A stretch of 64,000 nt of DNA. Origin: an uncultured Collinsella sp. (GTDB lineage: Bacteria; Actinomycetota; Coriobacteriia; Coriobacteriales; Coriobacteriaceae). The DNA is taken from positions 11,590 through 75,589 of the forward strand of contig CABUQI010000001.1 in NCBI GenBank assembly GCA_902493545.1, given 5' to 3'. The position numbers were made by a program, and so were the translations under genes. The notes under the pieces were generated by a model. That model made no database searches, was not told the DNA's origin, and was given only the letters and a program-made list of their open reading frames with translations. Below are positions 1-8,263 of this stretch, one piece after another; position 1 is the stretch's first letter, and every line of letters begins with the position of its first letter.

Positions 1-569
1 TGTTCTCCGCCGTCAGCAATATGACCGGTCTGCCGCAGTCCACCGTTGCCATCATCTTGGGCATCCTGCTCGCCGTGGCTATCGTTGCCATCCTGTATTG
101 GTTCTTTGGCACCGAGATCGGCTCGGCGCTGCGAGCCACCGGCAACAACGAGTACATGATCCGCGCTCTGGGCGTCAACACCAACTCCACCAAGATGATC
201 GCCCTCGTGCTCTCCAACGCCCTCATCGGCCTTTCGGGCGCGCTCATCTGCCAGAGCCAAAAGTATGCCGACATTGGTATGGGCACCGGTGCCATCGTTA
301 TCGGTCTTGCCGCCATTGTTATCGGCGAGGTGCTCGGCCGTCTGCTGCCCGGCGGCCTCACGCAGTTTAGCGTCCGTCTTGCCTCCGCCGTCTTTGGCTC
401 CGTGGTGTACTTCCTTATCCGCGCCATCGTGCTGCAGTTGGGCATGGACGCCAACGACATGAAGCTGCTCTCCGCCGTGATTGTCGCTGTGGCCCTGTGC
501 GTGCCCGTGGTTTGGGAGCGCTATAAGCTCCGCAGCTCCTACACGAAGGGGGATGAGGCAGATGCTTAA
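1..569 (+). CDS. ABC transporter permease, C-terminal part (start lies before the window)
   Basis: The reading frame is already open at base 3 and stops at 567-569, so about 188 C-terminal residues are visible. It is a very hydrophobic protein with about five membrane-spanning stretches and a cytoplasmic segment (RATGNNEYMIRALGVNT) typical of the coupling region of BPD_transp_2-type permeases. The nearest type is the uncharacterised permease that works with a PhnK-like ATPase and a periplasmic binding lipoprotein of the tryptophan/tyrosine importer class. It overlaps the next gene by 8 bases, so the two are translationally coupled. Substrate cannot be told; amino-acid uptake is an inference from the family. 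The binding protein is presumably upstream of the window. Confidence 0.85.
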   Translation, partial: FSAVSNMTGLPQSTVAIILGILLAVAIVAILYWFFGTEIGSALRATGNNEYMIRALGVNTNSTKMIALVLSNALIGLSGALICQSQKYADIGMGTGAIVIGLAAIVIGEVLGRLLPGGLTQFSVRLASAVFGSVVYFLIRAIVLQLGMDANDMKLLSAVIVAVALCVPVVWERYKLRSSYTKGDEADA

Positions 570-1356
570 GCTCTCGCACGTCAAGAAGACCTTTAACAAG
601 GGCACCGTCACCGAGAAGCGCGCGCTCACCGGCGTCGACCTCACCCTGAATGACGGCGACTTTGTAACCGTGATCGGCGGCAACGGCGCCGGCAAGTCCA
701 CGCTGCTCAACATGATCGCCGGCGTGTACCCGCTCGATTCGGGCGTTATTGAGCTCGACGGCACCGACATCTCGCGCCTGAGCGAGTCGCAGCGCGCCAA
801 GTACCTGGGCCGCGTGTTTCAGGACCCCATGCGCGGTACCGCTGCCGACATGCAGATCGCCGAGAACCTGGCCCTCGCCAAGCGTCGCGGCCAGCGTCGC
901 GGCCTTTCGTGGGGCGTCACCAAGGCCGAGAAAGATGAGTACGTCGAGCTGCTCAAGCGCCTGGACCTTGGTCTGGACACGCGTCTCAACGCCAAGGTCG
1001 GCCTGCTCTCGGGTGGCCAGCGCCAGGCACTCACCCTGCTGATGGCCACGCTCACCAGGCCGCGCCTGCTGCTGCTCGACGAGCACACCGCGGCCCTCGA
1101 CCCCAAGACGGCCTCTAAGGTGCTTAACCTGACCGAGGAGATCGTCGACGAGAACCACCTGACCACGCTCATGGTCACGCATAACATGAATGACGCCATC
1201 CGTCTGGGCAACCGTCTGATCATGATGCACGAAGGCCACGTGATCTACGACGTGGCGGGCGATGAGAAGAAGTCGCTCACCGTAGCCGACCTGCTGCAGA
1301 AGTTCGAGGAGGTCTCGGGCGGCGAGCTCGCCAACGACCGCATGCTGCTGAGCTAA
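562..1356 (+). CDS. ABC transporter ATP-binding protein
   Basis: A 264-residue ATPase that energises the permease encoded just before it. Seen: Walker A GGNGAGKST (about 39-47), Q-loop near 87, signature LSGGQ (149-153), Walker B LLLLDEH (about 169-175) and switch histidine in VTHNM (about 207). The last residue of Walker B is followed by H rather than the more common P or A, as in the PhnK-like COG1101 group. The start at 562 is chosen because homology begins at MLKLSHVKK and a GGGGGATGAGG ribosome-binding region lies in the permease end; an upstream in-frame start at 481 would only translate permease DNA out of frame. A GGGACAGG-loop hairpin starts inside its stop codon. Confidence 0.92.
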   Translation: MLKLSHVKKTFNKGTVTEKRALTGVDLTLNDGDFVTVIGGNGAGKSTLLNMIAGVYPLDSGVIELDGTDISRLSESQRAKYLGRVFQDPMRGTAADMQIAENLALAKRRGQRRGLSWGVTKAEKDEYVELLKRLDLGLDTRLNAKVGLLSGGQRQALTLLMATLTRPRLLLLDEHTAALDPKTASKVLNLTEEIVDENHLTTLMVTHNMNDAIRLGNRLIMMHEGHVIYDVAGDEKKSLTVADLLQKFEEVSGGELANDRMLLS

Positions 1357-1395
1357 AACCTGCCAAAAAGGGACAGGTTTATTTTGGCAGGTTTT
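1355..1395 (+). repeat. Family C stop-codon hairpin (copy 1)
   Basis: A 14-base inverted repeat (aaaacctgccaaaa / ttttggcaggtttt) encloses a loop reading agggacaggttta. Its first base is the second base of the ATPase stop codon. The reverse complement of the whole element recurs at 39719-39757 with one change in 39 bases. It could serve as a terminator because the right arm ends in TTTT. Confidence 0.8.
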
Positions 1396-1410
1396 ATCTG
1401 CGCAAACGTC

Positions 1411-1450
1411 AAAACCGCCGCTAAGGGACAGACGCCCTTGCGGCGGTTTT
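1411..1450 (+). terminator. Hairpin terminator after the ABC genes
   Basis: An 11-bp perfect stem (aaaaccgccgc / gcggcggtttt) with the loop taagggacagacgccctt, ending in TTTT. It follows the ATPase gene and precedes the nucleotidase gene. The loop again holds GGGACAG, so it may also belong to the family C hairpins. Confidence 0.65.
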
Positions 1451-1514
1451 CGCATATTATGTCGATAATCCGATATTCAACCAGACATTCTGGCTAAGGA
1501 CTAAGGAAACTGCC

Positions 1515-3539
1515 ATGAGAAGACTCCCCCGCCTTGCGTTAGCCGCCGCGTTGTTTGCCGGCGCGCTCGCAGGCATCCCAAGCCTCGCTTTCGCGGGGAA
1601 CCTGCCCGCCGCTATTGACGGCTCTGTGACCGTCATGCACACCAACGATATCCACGGCAGCTACAAGTACAGCTACAACGCAAGCAAGGGCACCGGCACT
1701 GTGGGCTTTGACGGACTGGCGGTTCTCTATAGCGCCCAAAGCAGCGCCCCCGATCTTTTGCTCGATGCGGGCGATACCTTCCACGGGCAGTCCTTTGCCA
1801 CCATGAGCGAGGGCAAGAGCATCGCCGAGCTCATGGACACCTTCTACGCCGACGGCTACGACGCGACCACGCCAGGCAACCACGACTGGAGCTACGGCGC
1901 GGACAAACTCCGCACCATGACCGGCTACAGCACCACCGGCACGCCCTTCGCCATGCTCTGCGCGAACGCAAAGTCTACGAGCGGCGTATGGAGCTCGAGC
2001 ATCACGAAGACGCTCGATCGCACCTGGGAGGATAGCGAGGATCACTCCACATTCGACTACAAAATCAAGGTCGGCGTCGTGGGTGCCATGGATGAGTCGC
2101 TGGAATCCTCGCTGCGCGCGGACCTGGTCGCGGGTACGTCGTTCTCGAGTGCCGCGAACGCCATCAATGCCGAGGCAGAGCAGCTGCGCAAGGAGGGCTG
2201 CGATGTTGTTGTGTGTATCGCGCACACGCTCGACGCCAAGACCTTTGCCACGCGACTCCGTGGCGTCGATGCCCTTATCGCAGGCCACGAGCACATCAAC
2301 CTTAACGAGAAGGTGACGGGAGCCGACGGCAAGACAATCCACGTTGTCGAGGCGGGCAGTGCCTTTGCCGAGGTGGGACTGCTTTCCATTCCGTACAAAT
2401 ACGACACAAATGGCACCGAGACGACCGACGATGACACGGTCACGGTCCCTGCAGACGGCAGCGACGAGAAGCTCTACACCGCCAAGAACGTCAACGACCT
2501 TTTGGCAGACCCCGACAAGGGCTCCGACTACCAAAGCCGCCTTGAAGCCGTCCGCAACAAGATCAAGCCGCTCGACGAGGACTTTGAAAACGAATCGAAC
2601 AAGGTGCTCGGCACATCCACCACCAACTATTTCTACGGCGAGGACGCCGCAGGCACGCATGGTTGGGAAATGGTGCGCACCACCGATTTCCGTCCCAGCA
2701 AGGAGGGCGACACCACCAAGGCCCAGACCATCGGCCACGTGATTTGCAGCTCCTATCTTGACCTGACGGGCGCGGACCTCGCTATCGAAAACGCTGGCGG
2801 CATCCGCGGCGGCATCGCGGCGGGCAACGTGACCGCCGGCAACGTCATCGCCATCTCGCCCTACGGCAACACCGTGGAGACCTGGACCATGACCGGCGCG
2901 GACTTCCTCGCAGCGCTCGAGCACTCGCTACAAATCAGCGACGATTGCAACGACAGCTACGAGCTTCAGCAGGCTTATGTGGCGGCCGGTCACACCGAGC
3001 AGGAGGCACAAGACACGTACAAGTGGCGCGACGACTCCGGCAGTGTCCTTTCCTTCGGCGGCATCAACGTGACAATCGATTGGACGCAGCCCGAGGGCAA
3101 GCGCATTGTGAGTGCCACACTCACCAAAGACGGCAGCACGCTCGACCCCGCCAAGACCTATACCGTCGCCACCAACAACTACATCATCACCAACACGACC
3201 GACTTCCCCACCTTCGCAAACGCCACCAAGCACACCGAGTGGGGTACCTGCGAGTCAGCGCTAAGGGCGCTGATCGGGCAGAACAGCTGGGAGAGCAAGA
3301 TGGCCTCGCTCGCGGGCACCATCAGCTTTGGCTCCGCTGCCGTGGACCCCACGCCCACACCGGCCCCGACGCCTAAGCCCTCGCCTAAGACGGACACGAC
3401 GACCACGAAGGTCATCACCAAGAAGACGACCGGTAAGCTCGCCGCAACGGGAGACCGCACGCTGGCAGTAGTTGGCGCGTGCCTTATCGGCGGCATCATC
3501 GTCATCATTCTCGGCATTATCTGGAAGCGTCGACGCTAA
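1515..3539 (+). CDS. Cell-surface 5'-nucleotidase / 2',3'-cyclic phosphodiesterase (UshA family)
   Basis: A 674-residue exported metallophosphoesterase that should hydrolyse nucleotides outside the cell to nucleosides for uptake. A signal peptide is clear (MRRLPRLALAAALF, cleavage near residue 27). Metal-binding motifs are NDIHG (44-48), DAGDTFHG (about 84-91), GNHD (121-124) and GHEH in the middle; the C-terminal half is the 5'-nucleotidase substrate domain. The tail has a Pro/Thr wall spacer (PTPTPAPTPKPSPK), an LPXTG-like LAATGD (about 642-647), a membrane helix and KRRR, which is sortase-type anchoring with A replacing P. The start at 1515 follows AAGGA with 7 bases spacing. A strong terminator lies 50 bases after the stop. 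Confidence 0.93.
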   Translation: MRRLPRLALAAALFAGALAGIPSLAFAGNLPAAIDGSVTVMHTNDIHGSYKYSYNASKGTGTVGFDGLAVLYSAQSSAPDLLLDAGDTFHGQSFATMSEGKSIAELMDTFYADGYDATTPGNHDWSYGADKLRTMTGYSTTGTPFAMLCANAKSTSGVWSSSITKTLDRTWEDSEDHSTFDYKIKVGVVGAMDESLESSLRADLVAGTSFSSAANAINAEAEQLRKEGCDVVVCIAHTLDAKTFATRLRGVDALIAGHEHINLNEKVTGADGKTIHVVEAGSAFAEVGLLSIPYKYDTNGTETTDDDTVTVPADGSDEKLYTAKNVNDLLADPDKGSDYQSRLEAVRNKIKPLDEDFENESNKVLGTSTTNYFYGEDAAGTHGWEMVRTTDFRPSKEGDTTKAQTIGHVICSSYLDLTGADLAIENAGGIRGGIAAGNVTAGNVIAISPYGNTVETWTMTGADFLAALEHSLQISDDCNDSYELQQAYVAAGHTEQEAQDTYKWRDDSGSVLSFGGINVTIDWTQPEGKRIVSATLTKDGSTLDPAKTYTVATNNYIITNTTDFPTFANATKHTEWGTCESALRALIGQNSWESKMASLAGTISFGSAAVDPTPTPAPTPKPSPKTDTTTTKVITKKTTGKLAATGDRTLAVVGACLIGGIIVIILGIIWKRRR

Positions 3540-3590
3540 GCTACACCGCCGGGCCTTGCAGCCCCACCGCGTAAACCTTATATCGAGCAC

Positions 3591-3626
3591 AGAAGCCCGT
3601 CCGAATTTGATCGGACGGGCTTCTTG
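3591..3626 (+). terminator. Rho-independent terminator of the nucleotidase gene
   Basis: A near-perfect hairpin, agaagcccgtccga / tcggacgggcttctt, with a 4-base loop and terminal TTCTT. It separates the nucleotidase transcript from the MscS gene. Confidence 0.8.
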
Positions 3627-3668
3627 GTGGGTATCATGGTTGGACGATCATTAGGAGGTTTTCCCTAC

Positions 3669-4436
3669 ATGGAATTGTTTGAGCCGATTCTTCATTTCTT
3701 TGAGCAACGGTGGGTCCACAACATCATCTGGGCCGTCATCTTGGCGATAGGCACCGCCGTCGCCGCCAAGGTCGTATCCAAGACCCTGAACCATCTGCTT
3801 AACCGAGACGATAACCCGCTACCGGCATCGAGTATCTTCATCAACATCGCGCGCGCCGTCATCTGGATGATCGGCGGCAGCTTTATCCTCGACAACTGTT
3901 TTGGCATTAATGCAAACGCCCTCGTCGCCGCTCTTGGCGTCGGCGGCATCGCCATCTCCCTGGGTTTCCAGGACACGCTCTCAAACCTTATCGGCGGCAT
4001 GCAAGTGACCTTTATGGGCATCATCAAGCCCGGCGACAATATCGAGGTCGGCGGCGTATCCGGCGTGGTCCAAGACATCACTTGGCGTCATACAACGATT
4101 GAGGATGCCTGTGGACAGACCATCATTGTGCCCAACTCCAACATCTCCAAGAACACGCTCGTGCATTTGATGCCCTTTGGACGCGTGGCCGTGCCCGTTG
4201 CCGTAAAGGACACGTCTAAGTGGGCTTCCCTTGACGTGCTGGCAGACGAGCTCACGAGCGCAACCAAAACGGCCGTCTCGCCCATCTCGGGCTTTGACAA
4301 AGAGCCCTACGTGCTCTTTAGCGAAATCGGCGACTTTGGCATCAAAGGAAAGATCATCTTTATCGTCAGCGACGACAGCACCACTTTCACCGCTGCCGAC
4401 GCCTGCATCCGCGCCATCGCCCCCATCATCGCCTAA
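3669..4436 (+). CDS. mscS: Small-conductance mechanosensitive channel (MscS family)
   Basis: A 255-residue MscS-type channel that opens under membrane tension and lets solutes out during hypo-osmotic shock. Seen: N-terminal hydrophobic helices, the pore-lining third helix rich in Gly/Ala (LVAALGVGGIAISLGFQD), the beta domain following FMGIIKPGDNIEV and the conserved IVPNS segment, then an alpha/beta C-terminal domain. The start at 3669 (MELFEP) is chosen for the AGGAGG eleven bases upstream; an ATG at 3624 in the same frame would add 15 residues from terminator DNA. A family C hairpin begins inside the stop codon. Confidence 0.93.
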   Translation: MELFEPILHFFEQRWVHNIIWAVILAIGTAVAAKVVSKTLNHLLNRDDNPLPASSIFINIARAVIWMIGGSFILDNCFGINANALVAALGVGGIAISLGFQDTLSNLIGGMQVTFMGIIKPGDNIEVGGVSGVVQDITWRHTTIEDACGQTIIVPNSNISKNTLVHLMPFGRVAVPVAVKDTSKWASLDVLADELTSATKTAVSPISGFDKEPYVLFSEIGDFGIKGKIIFIVSDDSTTFTAADACIRAIAPIIA

Positions 4437-4473
4437 ACCACCGCAAAGGGGTCAGGCATCTTTGTAGTGGTTT
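4435..4473 (+). repeat. Family C stop-codon hairpin (copy 2)
   Basis: Arms AAACCAC / GTGGTTT with CAAAG / CTTTG inside them, loop ggggtcaggcat. It starts inside the mscS stop codon and ends in TTTTC. The loop carries GGGGTCAGG where other copies have GGGACAGG. Confidence 0.65.
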
Positions 4474-4528
4474 TCATTCGTGGTACCATGGTTCATATAG
4501 TTGTTTAAACGACTAAGGGAGCAACATT

Positions 4529-6445
4529 ATGGAAGAGGCCTATCGTCAAGCACGCAAGCGCGGCGAGCAAGGACGTCGACGCGCCATTAGCCAAAGCGAG
4601 CATCCATACCTTACGGACCTCGATAGCTTGGTTGCTCAGCTCCCCTTAGGTCAGCGAGAGAATGTCGGCCTGCGGGATATTCCGCTCGAAATGGTCGTCG
4701 GCACGGTCACCAAGGGCCGTCAGTCCGCCTTTTCGTGTAACTTTATGCCCCTGCTTCCGTTTAGCACCGAGTTCGCCCGCAAGTGGTCCAACCTCTACGA
4801 CATCCAGGTGACCGAGGGCTATCGCGACCCCGTCATCGTCACCGAGTTCATGCATCGGTTCTATGTCCAAGAAGGCAACAAACGCGTCAGTGTCCTCAAA
4901 TTCCTAGACGCCCCGACGGTTTCGGCCAAGGTCACCCGTCTCTACCCCGGCACATGGGATTCCGTCGAAAGCCGCCTGTACGGCGAGTTCTGCGCGTTTT
5001 GGCGCGTCTGCCCCCTATACGAGATCGAGTTCTCGCGTGAGGGAAGCTACGAAACGCTCGCGAAGATGCTCGGTCAGAACCTTATCGAAAAATGGCCGCA
5101 GAAAAAGGTCGACTACCTGCGCCACACTTTCCTGCTCTTTAAGCGTGCCTACCTTCGCGCAGGCGGCGATCACCTGGACATTACGCCCGCCGACGCCATG
5201 CTCGTCTACCTCAATGTGTACAACCAGGACCGCCTGCTGGATACGCCAACGGATATCGTCGTAAACCGCCTGTGCAAGATCTGGCGCGAGCTGGTCATTG
5301 CCGGCAAAAATGACGAGGACAAGGTCGATCTTGTCGAAGCACCGAGCGTCGACGAGGAGGAGACGCCCGCCAAGTCCACCTCTGGCGTGCTCAACTTCTT
5401 TATGGGCAAGACCGTCTACTCGATGGCCAACCCCCTGCGCATCGCCTTTATCCATGAGTTCCCCTGTGCGACGTCGAGCTGGGACGGCCTGCACGACCAA
5501 GGGCGTCAGTATCTCGATGAGCACTTTGGCGGTATCGTGCGCACCGAGGCGTTCGAGGACTGTCACGATCCGGATGTGTTCTACGCCGCCGTGGAAACGG
5601 CTGTCAAACATGGAGCAAACGTCATCTTCTCGACCTCGCACCGCCTGATGGAATACACGCTCAGGGCTGCCGTTGAGTATCCCCGGGTTCGGTTCCTCAA
5701 CTGCTCTATCGGCCTTCCCCATCAAAGCGTCCGTTCGTACTTTGGCAAGATGTACGAGGCCAAGTTTCTGCTGGGCGCCCTTGCGGCCAGCATGGCGGAC
5801 AACCACCGCATCGGTTACCACGCGTCGGTCTTCGCCTCGGGCGCACTCAGCGAGATCAACGCCTTTGCGATTGGCGCCTCGCTGCTCGACCCGCGCGCGC
5901 AGGTCATCCTCACCTGGGGCGATGTTCCCGCCGGTGGTCTTGCCGAAGCCATGTGCCGCGAAGGCGTAAGCGTCATGACCGGCGCTGACATGTCAAAGTC
6001 GCTCGAAGACCCAACGGCCTACGGGCTTCACCGCTTGGTCGACGGCAAAGTCACCGGCATCGCCATGCCCGTATGGAACTGGGGCCGTTACTACGAGCTC
6101 ATCGTTCGCAGCCTTCTTCACGGCACGTGGGACGAGACCAGCGACGACAACCAAGTGCGCGCTGTCAACTACTGGTATGGCATGAGCTCCGGCGTTATCG
6201 ACATCCGTTACGCTCCGGGCCTACCCTACCAAACGCGCAAACTCGTGCAGTTGCTCCGCAACGGCATTGTTGTGGGATCCATCAACCCCTTTGGCGGCGA
6301 GCTCCACAGCCAGAACGGCGTGGTACAGATCGAAGGCTTCCCTCCGCTGCCGAGCACGCAGATTGTCGAGATGAATTGGCTGGCGGACAACGTGGTAGGC
6401 ACCATTCCGCAGCTCGACGATGAGCCGAAAGTCCCTGCCCTATGA
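4529..6445 (+). CDS. Cytoplasmic ParB-like/BMP-domain fusion protein
   Basis: A 638-residue protein without signal peptide, lipobox or membrane helix. The N-terminal third holds a ParB/sulfiredoxin-like motif, EGNKRVSVLKF (115-125), in the context expected for a DNA- or nucleotide-binding ParB fold. From about residue 305 to 600 it resembles the BMP/PnrA/Med family, the ligand-binding fold of nucleoside ABC receptors (IAFIHEFP, ANVIFSTSH, KFLLGALAA, GDVPAGG). A binding-protein fold kept in the cytosol suggests a nucleoside- or purine-sensing regulator rather than transport; this is inference. The start at 4529 has AGGGAG seven bases upstream. The stop overlaps the next start by 4 bases (ATGA). 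Confidence 0.75.
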   Translation: MEEAYRQARKRGEQGRRRAISQSEHPYLTDLDSLVAQLPLGQRENVGLRDIPLEMVVGTVTKGRQSAFSCNFMPLLPFSTEFARKWSNLYDIQVTEGYRDPVIVTEFMHRFYVQEGNKRVSVLKFLDAPTVSAKVTRLYPGTWDSVESRLYGEFCAFWRVCPLYEIEFSREGSYETLAKMLGQNLIEKWPQKKVDYLRHTFLLFKRAYLRAGGDHLDITPADAMLVYLNVYNQDRLLDTPTDIVVNRLCKIWRELVIAGKNDEDKVDLVEAPSVDEEETPAKSTSGVLNFFMGKTVYSMANPLRIAFIHEFPCATSSWDGLHDQGRQYLDEHFGGIVRTEAFEDCHDPDVFYAAVETAVKHGANVIFSTSHRLMEYTLRAAVEYPRVRFLNCSIGLPHQSVRSYFGKMYEAKFLLGALAASMADNHRIGYHASVFASGALSEINAFAIGASLLDPRAQVILTWGDVPAGGLAEAMCREGVSVMTGADMSKSLEDPTAYGLHRLVDGKVTGIAMPVWNWGRYYELIVRSLLHGTWDETSDDNQVRAVNYWYGMSSGVIDIRYAPGLPYQTRKLVQLLRNGIVVGSINPFGGELHSQNGVVQIEGFPPLPSTQIVEMNWLADNVVGTIPQLDDEPKVPAL

Positions 6446-7152
6446 AAATCCTTGCCATAGCCGATACCGAAGAACGATGCCTTTGGGAGTGCTTTCGCAA
6501 GGAACGCTTTGAGGGAGTCGACCTGATTTTGTCCGCCGGCGATCTGGACCCGGACTATCTTGAGTTTTTGGTTACGGTCATCAACAAACCGCTCATCTAC
6601 GTGCGCGGCAACCACGATGACCGCTACGCACGTCATGCACCGGGCGGATGTATCTGCGTAGAAGACAGCGTGTACACGTACCGGGGGATTCGCATTGCGG
6701 GCCTTGGCGGGTCCATGCGTTATCGCGACGGCGCCAACATGTACACCGAACGCGAGATGTCCAAGCGCATGCGTAAGCTGTCGCGTAAGGTTAGGATGGT
6801 CGGCGGGTGCGACATTCTGCTTACCCATGCACCCGCCGCCGGTGTGGGTGATTTGGACGATCTGCCGCATCGAGGATTCGAATGCTTTAACACAGCACTC
6901 GAATCCTGGAATCCCGACTACATGGTGCACGGGCATGTGCACCAAAGCTACGGTTGCGATTTTCAGCGCGAGCGTCAGCATGTGTGTGGAACGACGATCA
7001 TCAACGCCTGCGGCTATACACAGTTTGAGCTCGACCAGAAGCGCTACCCCATCCGTGGCTGGCAGGCAGCCTGGCTCAATTCGCAAACCATGCGCCGCGA
7101 GCTCAAACGCCACGATGCCATCGAGTCCTCAACAGCCAGAACCCCCTGGTAA
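6442..7152 (+). CDS. Metallophosphoesterase (calcineurin-like, YfcE/MJ0936 type)
   Basis: A 236-residue member of the calcineurin-like phosphoesterase fold, translationally coupled to the ParB/BMP gene. Motifs: SAGDLD (31-36), GNHD (56-59), LLTHAP (126-131) and HGHVH (163-167). The first motif, normally DxH, reads IADTE (6-10): the aspartate is kept but the histidine is replaced by glutamate, so one metal ligand differs. Substrate unknown; the coupling suggests it acts on a small molecule or nucleotide sensed by its partner. Confidence 0.8.
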   Translation: MKILAIADTEERCLWECFRKERFEGVDLILSAGDLDPDYLEFLVTVINKPLIYVRGNHDDRYARHAPGGCICVEDSVYTYRGIRIAGLGGSMRYRDGANMYTEREMSKRMRKLSRKVRMVGGCDILLTHAPAAGVGDLDDLPHRGFECFNTALESWNPDYMVHGHVHQSYGCDFQRERQHVCGTTIINACGYTQFELDQKRYPIRGWQAAWLNSQTMRRELKRHDAIESSTARTPW

Positions 7153-7175
7153 CCACCTTTAAGGCTTGACGCTGC

Positions 7176-7275
7176 GCCGGCCCCAAGCACCCCATCTCGC
7201 CCCTCAAGCCGTCGCTCGCGTACCAAAGTACGCGTCGCTCCTCTTTCGGGGCGACCTGGGGCACTTGGAACCGGC
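7176..7275 (-). repeat. Structured element family A, copy 1
   Basis: Read on the minus strand this 100-base element folds as GCCGG/CCGGC and CCAAG/CTTGG outer stems, CCCCA/TGGGG, a tandem mismatch GG/GA, TCGCCCC/GGGGCGA, an asymmetric internal loop GAAAGAGGAG / ACGGCTTGA, and an apical hairpin CGCGTAC-TTTG-GTACGCG. The same plan occurs at 14554-14656 and 33925-34011. It lies between two convergent genes, so it is 3' of both. Confidence 0.7.
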
Positions 7276-7309
7276 TCGCTGCGATGCCATAACATTGACG
7301 CCAAAGTGC

Positions 7310-7345
7310 CAAAACCACCACAAAGGCGCCTGTCCCCTACAGTGG
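7310..7345. repeat. Weak family C-like hairpin
   Basis: Inverted arms CCAC-AAAGG and CCCCT-ACA-GTGG surround cgcctgt. On the minus strand it reads GGGGACAGG, the signature seen in the other family C elements. The stem is short and imperfect. Confidence 0.4.
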
Positions 7346-7363
7346 AATTGGAGGCGCGATAGC

Positions 7364-7403
7364 AAGAAACCCGGTCCTGCACGAGGCAGAACCGGGTTTC
7401 TTT
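7364..7403. terminator. Bidirectional terminator between the phosphoesterase gene and rplA
   Basis: Stem aagaaacccggt / accgggtttctt with a 16-base loop that pairs further (cctgc / gcagaa). T-runs follow on both strands, so it can end the rplA operon (minus) and the phosphoesterase transcript (plus). Confidence 0.8.
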
Positions 7404-7438
7404 AGCAATGCTTGCTTTGCTCAGGCAGTAACTGTTAG

Positions 7439-8146
7439 TTACTCAGCCAGGAAGTCGCGCTGGACAGCGGGATCGACCTTGACGCCAGGGCCCATGGTGG
7501 AAGACACGGAGATGGACTTGACGTACTTGCCCTTAGCGGAAGAGGGCTTGACGCGCAGGATCTCGGTGTACAGGGCAGCGTAGTTCTCGACGAGCTGCTG
7601 CTCAGAGAAGGACTTCTTGCCCAGGGGCACGTGGCAGATGCCGTAACGGTCGGCGCGGTACTCAACACGGCCGGCCTTGAGCTCGGAGACCATCTTGGCG
7701 ACGTCCATGGTCACGGTGCCGAGCTTGGGGTTCGGCATAAGGCCACGGGGACCAAGAATCTTACCGATGCGGCCAACCTTGGCCATCATGTTCGGCGTAG
7801 CGATAGCGGCGTCGAAGTTGATCTCGCCCTTCTGGATCTGGGCGACGAGCTCGTCGGAACCGATGATGTCGGCGCCGGCAGCCTCGGCCTCGCGGGCCTT
7901 CTCGCCCTCGGCGAAGACGGCAACACGAACGGTCTTGCCGGTGCCGTGGGGCAGGGAGATGGAACCACGGATGTTCTGGTCAGCCTTACGAGTATCGATG
8001 CCCAGACGGAAGTGGGCCTCGACGGTCTCGTCGAACTTGGCGGTGTCGAGCTCCTTGATGAGCTTGGCAGCCTGAAGGGGGGTGTAGAGCGTGGCGCGGT
8101 CGATCTTCTCGGCAGCGGCGTTATAGCTCTTACCATGCTTAGCCAT
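7439..8146 (-). CDS. rplA: 50S ribosomal protein L1
   Basis: A 235-residue L1, which forms the mobile stalk at the ribosomal E site and in many bacteria represses its own operon. The classic segment [20 protein letters not shown] is present in the middle. The start at 8146 (MAKHGKS) is preferred over an ATG two codons upstream because AGGAGG then sits 8 bases away instead of 2. Last gene of the rpmG-secE-nusG-rplK-rplA operon. Confidence 0.98.
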   Translation of the reverse strand: MAKHGKSYNAAAEKIDRATLYTPLQAAKLIKELDTAKFDETVEAHFRLGIDTRKADQNIRGSISLPHGTGKTVRVAVFAEGEKAREAEAAGADIIGSDELVAQIQKGEINFDAAIATPNMMAKVGRIGKILGPRGLMPNPKLGTVTMDVAKMVSELKAGRVEYRADRYGICHVPLGKKSFSEQQLVENYAALYTEILRVKPSSAKGKYVKSISVSSTMGPGVKVDPAVQRDFLAE

Positions 8147-8263
8147 GTGCATTACCTCCTGTGGTTAAACGGGCTTATGCCCTCCCACATCGTATCGTGT
8201 GCCCTATTGCACACATATAACGGGCGCCCCGGTCGGAGCACCCGTCATTACCTAAAGAAATCG

